From positions 1 to 9,848 of the forward strand of contig DMPC01000199.1 of assembly GCA_003456155.1 (NCBI GenBank): DNA of 9,848 bases, written 5' to 3'. The DNA comes from Actinomycetota bacterium. Its GTDB lineage: Bacteria > Actinomycetota > Actinomycetes > S36-B12. The position numbers were made by a program, and so were the translations under genes. The notes under the pieces are model-generated. The model worked only from the letters and a program-made list of their open reading frames with translations, was not told the origin of the DNA and ran no database searches. Below are positions 6,920 through 9,848 of the stretch, one piece after another (positions within the stretch are counted from its first letter, which is position 1; each line of letters starts with the position of its first letter).

Positions 6920-7227
6920 TGTGGATCGCCGTCCTGGCCGGATCGCTGGGGTGCTACCTCGAGAAGCTGCTGGGCTACCTGCTGCCGCCCGCCATGCTCG
7001 AGAACCCGACGACGCGCCGGGTGTTCGGGCTGATGCCCGTGGCGCTGCTGGCAGCCTTGGTCGCCGTCCAGACTTTCGCGTCGGGCACCTCCCTGACCCT
7101 CGATGCTCGCGTCGCCGGCCTGGCGGTCGCCATCGTGGCCCTGTTGCTGCGCGCTCCGTTCCTCGCCGTCGTCATTCTCGCGGGCGTCACCGCAGCTGGA
7201 CTGCGTGCGCTGGGGTGGGCGTCATGA
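6919..7227 (+). CDS. azlD: AzlD-family branched-chain amino-acid exporter, small subunit
   Basis: AzlD is the small membrane partner of AzlC in the two-component exporter. The 102-residue product has the usual size and about three or four hydrophobic segments (roughly 2-22, 38-55, 65-79, 80-98). It carries the family's early GCYLEKLLGYLLPP region (about 11-24) and the basic NPTTRRVFGLMPVALL stretch (29-44). The start is firm: ATG 6919 shares its A with the azlC stop (TGATG), and GGAGG lies 8 bases upstream. Its stop overlaps the start of the next gene by 4 bases (ATGA), so the three genes should be translated as a coupled unit. Confidence 0.92.
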   Translation: MWIAVLAGSLGCYLEKLLGYLLPPAMLENPTTRRVFGLMPVALLAALVAVQTFASGTSLTLDARVAGLAVAIVALLLRAPFLAVVILAGVTAAGLRALGWAS

Positions 7228-7775
7228 ATCGACCCCAGCGTCCCCTGCTGTGGTTCCTGTGGCCACGACCGGACCCGAATTCTCCCGTCGACGGCGCGTA
7301 CGTACAGGGCAGGCTCGTGCGCATCACACCCCGGGGACCCGTGCGAATCGCCCTGCTGCTGGCGGGCACGATTCTCACGACCCTGCTGGCCGGCACGGCG
7401 GTCATCGCCGCCGTCAGCGCACCGTTCAGCGCTGGCGCCCTCCTCGGTGCGGGCGTCGCCGCCAGCGCCGTGGCCCTGCTCCTGCGAGGCTGGGTGGTCG
7501 GCACCTACGTGAACGATCAGGGCATCGTCATCGACACCCTCCTGCGGCGCACGAGGATCACGTGGGCGGATGTCACCGCTGTGGAGTGGCAGGCGGCCCG
7601 CACTCCGCTGCTGGGGCTCCCCCTGCCCATCCCGGGCGAACGATCAGTCGTGCACGATCGCCGAGGATTCACCTTCCCGACGCATGTCTACACGTCCTCC
7701 CCCGACCTGTTGTGGCGACCGGACGCGCTCGACATGGCGCGGATCAGGCTGGAGAACTGGGCGAAGGGGGCCTAG
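7224..7775 (+). CDS. PH-domain-like membrane protein coupled to azlCD
   Basis: This 183-residue protein has a proline-rich cytoplasmic start, a pair of membrane helices (about 40-64 and 68-90) and then a soluble part resembling bacterial PH domains. The stretch TYVNDQGIVIDTLLRRTRITWADVTAVEW (about 94-122) has the strand-strand-turn pattern typical of those domains, where short strands end in IxWxDVxxVE. The C-terminal part contains HDRRGFTFPTHVYTSSP (about 144-160) and may complete the fold. The molecular role is unknown. ATG 7224 overlaps the azlD stop by 4 bases, so it belongs to the azlCD operon. Its TAG stop is shared base-for-base with the stop of the convergent TPR gene (CTAG). The PH assignment rests on pattern only; a generic two-helix membrane protein is the fallback. 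Confidence 0.85.
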   Translation: MNRPQRPLLWFLWPRPDPNSPVDGAYVQGRLVRITPRGPVRIALLLAGTILTTLLAGTAVIAAVSAPFSAGALLGAGVAASAVALLLRGWVVGTYVNDQGIVIDTLLRRTRITWADVTAVEWQAARTPLLGLPLPIPGERSVVHDRRGFTFPTHVYTSSPDLLWRPDALDMARIRLENWAKGA

Positions 7776-8224
7776 CCTGCGTCGGGCAGCTGACGGTGCA
7801 GTCGGATGGCTGTCCGCATCGCCTCACGGGCCCTGCGCCGATCCCTCGCGTCGTCATAGGCGATCGCCAGACGAAACCACCGTCGCCAATCCTCCGGATT
7901 ACGCTCGACGTCCTGCTGACACTCGACAAATCGCGCGTCAGCGGCATCGCGCTGGATGCGCCCTGAGGGTGTCCGTGGCAGATCGTCGAGCGGCAGCCCG
8001 CCCTCACGAGCCAGGATGCGGCCGAGCTCCTGCGTACGGAAGCCGAAGCCAAGTTCGCGAACGAGCATCCAGGCTCCGATGACCGGAATGACGATGACAC
8101 TGACCCCCAGAAGCATGGGCACCGGATCACCTGATGCAATGAGCGCCCACGCTCTCGCCGCGACGAAGAGGAGGTAGACGGCGACGGCAGCGCCGAGCAG
8201 CCACGAGATCGTGCGTGCGTTCAC
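7772..8224 (-). CDS. Small two-helix membrane protein with a TPR-like C-terminus
   Basis: The 150-residue product starts with two membrane helices (about 7-28 and 36-56), followed by a basic/acidic linker with a LPLDDLPRTPSGR segment (about 77-89), then a helical C-terminus. The end, WRRWFRLAIAYDDARD and RRRAREAMRTAIRLHR (about 113-144), fits one tetratricopeptide helix pair, with aromatic/Leu, Ala and Tyr at the expected spacings. No function is known. The TPR part should face the cytoplasm if both helices span and the short N-terminus is inside. The GTG start at 8224 overlaps the dapB stop by 4 bases (GTGA), so it is translationally coupled to dapB. Its stop shares CTAG with the convergent PH-domain gene. 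It has no visible enzyme motif. Confidence 0.87.
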   Translation of the reverse strand: MNARTISWLLGAAVAVYLLFVAARAWALIASGDPVPMLLGVSVIVIPVIGAWMLVRELGFGFRTQELGRILAREGGLPLDDLPRTPSGRIQRDAADARFVECQQDVERNPEDWRRWFRLAIAYDDARDRRRAREAMRTAIRLHRQLPDAG

Positions 8225-8961
8225 GCGAGATCGAGGAAGTGGTCCAGCCCGACAGTGAGGCCCGGGTTCCGCCCCACCTGACGGACTCCCAGGAGCACGC
8301 CCGGCATGAACGACGAACGATCCAGCGAATCGTGGCGAATGGTCAGGGTCTCGCCCACTCCACCGAGGATGACCTCCTGGTGAGCGACCAGTCCTCGAGA
8401 CCGAATCGAATGCACGCGCACTCCGTCGATGTCGGCCCCCCTCGCCCCCGCCCGCTCATGAGCCGTCGCGTCGGGGAATGGCGGGAGACCCACTCGCGCC
8501 GCTGCAATCCCCTGTGCCGTGTGCACGGCAGTGCCCGATGGCGCATCCACCTTGTCCGGATGATGCAGCTCGATCACCTCGGCCGACGGGAAGTACGGGG
8601 CTGCAAGGGCCGCGAAGCGCATCATGAGCACCGCTCCGATCCCGAAATTCGGTGCTACGAGGACACCGACCCCGGGAGCAGCTGCGCACCACGACCGCAC
8701 CTGTTCGAGTCGGTCGGCGGTGAATCCGGTGGTCCCCACCACGCAGTGCACACCCTGGGCGATGCAGGTCTCGAGCGTACGCATGACGGCGTCCGGGGTG
8801 GTGAAGTCGACCATCACCTCGGCGCCGGCCTTGATGACGTCGGTCGCCGGATCATCGATATCGATGGCTGCCACCAGCTGGAGATCATCGGAGCCACGGA
8901 TCGCCTCGACGGCGGCCTGCCCCATGCGACCCCGCGCACCGACGACGGCGACCTTGATCAT
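8221..8961 (-). CDS. dapB: 4-hydroxy-tetrahydrodipicolinate reductase (DapB)
   Basis: DapB reduces the DapA product with NAD(P)H to tetrahydrodipicolinate, the second dedicated step of the diaminopimelate/lysine pathway. The 246-residue protein is of normal actinobacterial length. The Rossmann nucleotide site reads VVGARGRMG (6-14), with VVGTTGF at 74-80 and APNFGIG at 103-109. The substrate/catalytic motif is ELHHPDKVDAPSGTA (131-145), in which His133 and Lys137 are the expected catalytic pair. The C-terminal GGVGETLTIRHDSLDR (200-215) is typical. ATG 8961 starts directly at the first beta strand, and TAGGCT lies 7 bases upstream, supporting a leaderless mRNA. The upstream M16 gene ends 42 bases away in the same direction. 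The stop overlaps the TPR gene by 4 bases. Confidence 0.96.
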   Translation of the reverse strand: MIKVAVVGARGRMGQAAVEAIRGSDDLQLVAAIDIDDPATDVIKAGAEVMVDFTTPDAVMRTLETCIAQGVHCVVGTTGFTADRLEQVRSWCAAAPGVGVLVAPNFGIGAVLMMRFAALAAPYFPSAEVIELHHPDKVDAPSGTAVHTAQGIAAARVGLPPFPDATAHERAGARGADIDGVRVHSIRSRGLVAHQEVILGGVGETLTIRHDSLDRSSFMPGVLLGVRQVGRNPGLTVGLDHFLDLA

Positions 8962-8968
8962 GGTCGTC

Positions 8969-8974
8969 AGCCTA
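8969..8974 (-). promoter_or_regulatory. Putative -10 box for leaderless dapB
   Basis: TAGGCT on the minus strand ends 7 bases before the dapB ATG, matching TANNNT and a leaderless start. A weak -35-like CGACCC or CCGACC lies 18-19 bases upstream, next to the end of the M16 gene. Confidence 0.5.
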
Positions 8975-9003
8975 GCGATCAGTCGGGCACGGGGGTCGGT
9001 GGC

Positions 9004-9848
9004 TCAGCCCACGGCCGCGAAGGTGGTGGTCTCGTCGAAGGGGCCGATCACGGCCAGTGTCTTCGGCGCCGACAGCAGATCCCGAGCGACCGACCGGATG
9101 TCCTCGGAGGTGACGGCATCGACCCGCTGGAGGATCTGGTCGATCGCGAGCAGCGGGTCATGGTGCAGCTCGCTCTTTGCGATCCTGCTCATCCTCGCAC
9201 CGGTGTCCTCCTGCCCCAGCACGGTGGCGCCGCGCACCTGCCCCTTGCCCCGGCGGATCTCGTCATCGCTCAGACCGCTTGCAGCCACCTCGTCGAGCTG
9301 GGTGAGACACACATCCAGCACCGTGTCGACCTTCGAGGGCAGACAACCCGCGTAGACGCCGAAGATGCCGTCGTCCGAGTAGCCCTGGGTATAGGAGTAG
9401 ACGGAGTACGCCAGGCCGCGCTTCTCGCGCACCTCCTGAAAGAGTCGACTGCTCATGCCGCCACCGAGGGCGGTCGAGAGCACAGACAGGGCGTACCGTC
9501 GCGGATCCGAGCGCACCAGCCCGGGAACGCCCAGGACGACGTGGGCCTGCTCGGTCGCCCGAGACACCACGGCGGCTCCCGGTTCTCCCCGCCGGACGGG
9601 CTTCGCCGCCCGAGGGCCATGAGCCTCGGAATCGGCATCGATGAAGCCGGCGAAGGCTCGGCGTACCAGCCGCACCACCTGGTCGTGATCAACGTTCCCC
9701 GCAGCCGAGATCACCATCGCCTCAGGCCGGTACCGACGCTGGTAGAAGCCGCGAATGCTCGCCCGAGACAGGTCGGTGATGGTGTCGACGGTGCCGAGGA
9801 TCGGGCGACCGAGGGGCGAATCGCCGAACATGGCCTGAGCGAAGAGGT
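9004..9848 (-). CDS. M16-family peptidase-like protein, C-terminal part (cut by right window edge)
   Basis: The visible 280 residues are the later part of an M16 (pitrilysin/processing-peptidase-like) protein. The frame enters from the right edge with LFAQAMFGDSPLGRP, the usual stretch between the zinc site and the second half-domain. The M16 C-terminal domain follows: AHVVLGVPGL (about 101-110), then LGGGMSSRLFQEVREKRGLAYS (about 127-148), which carries the Arg...Tyr pair contributed by that half. The zinc-binding HxxEH motif would lie upstream, outside the window, so catalytic competence cannot be judged. In actinobacteria a relative of this gene commonly lies between the polynucleotide phosphorylase gene and dapB (M. 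tuberculosis Rv2782c, pepR). The stop is 42 bases before dapB in the same direction, so cotranscription is possible, though dapB seems to have its own promoter. Confidence 0.93.
   Translation of the reverse strand, partial: LFAQAMFGDSPLGRPILGTVDTITDLSRASIRGFYQRRYRPEAMVISAAGNVDHDQVVRLVRRAFAGFIDADSEAHGPRAAKPVRRGEPGAAVVSRATEQAHVVLGVPGLVRSDPRRYALSVLSTALGGGMSSRLFQEVREKRGLAYSVYSYTQGYSDDGIFGVYAGCLPSKVDTVLDVCLTQLDEVAASGLSDDEIRRGKGQVRGATVLGQEDTGARMSRIAKSELHHDPLLAIDQILQRVDAVTSEDIRSVARDLLSAPKTLAVIGPFDETTTFAAVG

Noticed and set aside
103..9848. DapB motif APNFGIG with Gly where some DapB proteins have Ser
   Set aside because: This position varies within the family (other actinobacterial DapB have Ala), and the catalytic His/Lys motif is intact, so it is not evidence of altered function.
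1..9848. tRNA, rRNA, CRISPR, insertion sequences, attachment sites, riboswitches
   Set aside because: Gaps between genes are all under 160 bases. I saw no tRNA-like cloverleaf, repeat array, transposase or integrase frame, and no long leader able to hold a riboswitch.

Overview
The window is high-GC chromosomal DNA from an actinobacterium. The evidence is the strong GC bias at third codon positions, the mix of GTG and ATG starts, the rarity of clear Shine-Dalgarno sites, and the gene order thyX-dapA-rnj, which also occurs in Mycobacterium tuberculosis (Rv2754c-Rv2753c-Rv2752c). A member of the Micrococcales is my best guess; the genus cannot be fixed from the sequence alone. Nothing looks like a phage, transposon, CRISPR array or RNA gene.

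There are two housekeeping blocks on the minus strand. At the left, thyX (flavin-dependent thymidylate synthase), dapA (dihydrodipicolinate synthase) and rnj (ribonuclease J, cut by the window edge) run leftwards with short gaps. At the right, an M16 zinc-peptidase relative (cut by the right edge), dapB (dihydrodipicolinate reductase) and a small TPR-like membrane protein also run leftwards. DapA and DapB catalyse consecutive steps of the lysine/diaminopimelate pathway, which feeds peptidoglycan synthesis.

Between the two blocks (about 2.43-7.78 kb) lies a more variable segment. It holds a GNAT acetyltransferase (plus strand), a two-component pair (minus strand) made of an unusually long, tandem-built histidine kinase and a LuxR-type response regulator, and a tightly coupled plus-strand operon azlC-azlD-PH-domain membrane protein. 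AzlCD is a branched-chain amino-acid exporter family. The kinase and azlC are transcribed divergently from a gap of about 40 bases, so the two-component system may control the exporter operon; this is inference.

Most reading starts are explained either by 1-4 base stop/start overlaps (kinase-regulator GTGA, azlC-azlD TGATG, azlD-PH ATGA, dapB-TPR GTGA) or by a TANNNT-like -10 hexamer 6-7 bases before the start codon, the arrangement expected of leaderless mRNAs (thyX, dapA, dapB, azlC, and more weakly the GNAT and kinase genes). The two convergent junctions differ: GNAT/response regulator are separated by a 158-base spacer with a C11 tract and three perfect hairpins, while the PH gene and TPR gene overlap on a shared CTAG that supplies both stop codons.

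I did not find a clearly new system. The most interesting item is the kinase, whose second half repeats the membrane-plus-cytoplasmic layout of the first but has lost the recognisable catalytic boxes.
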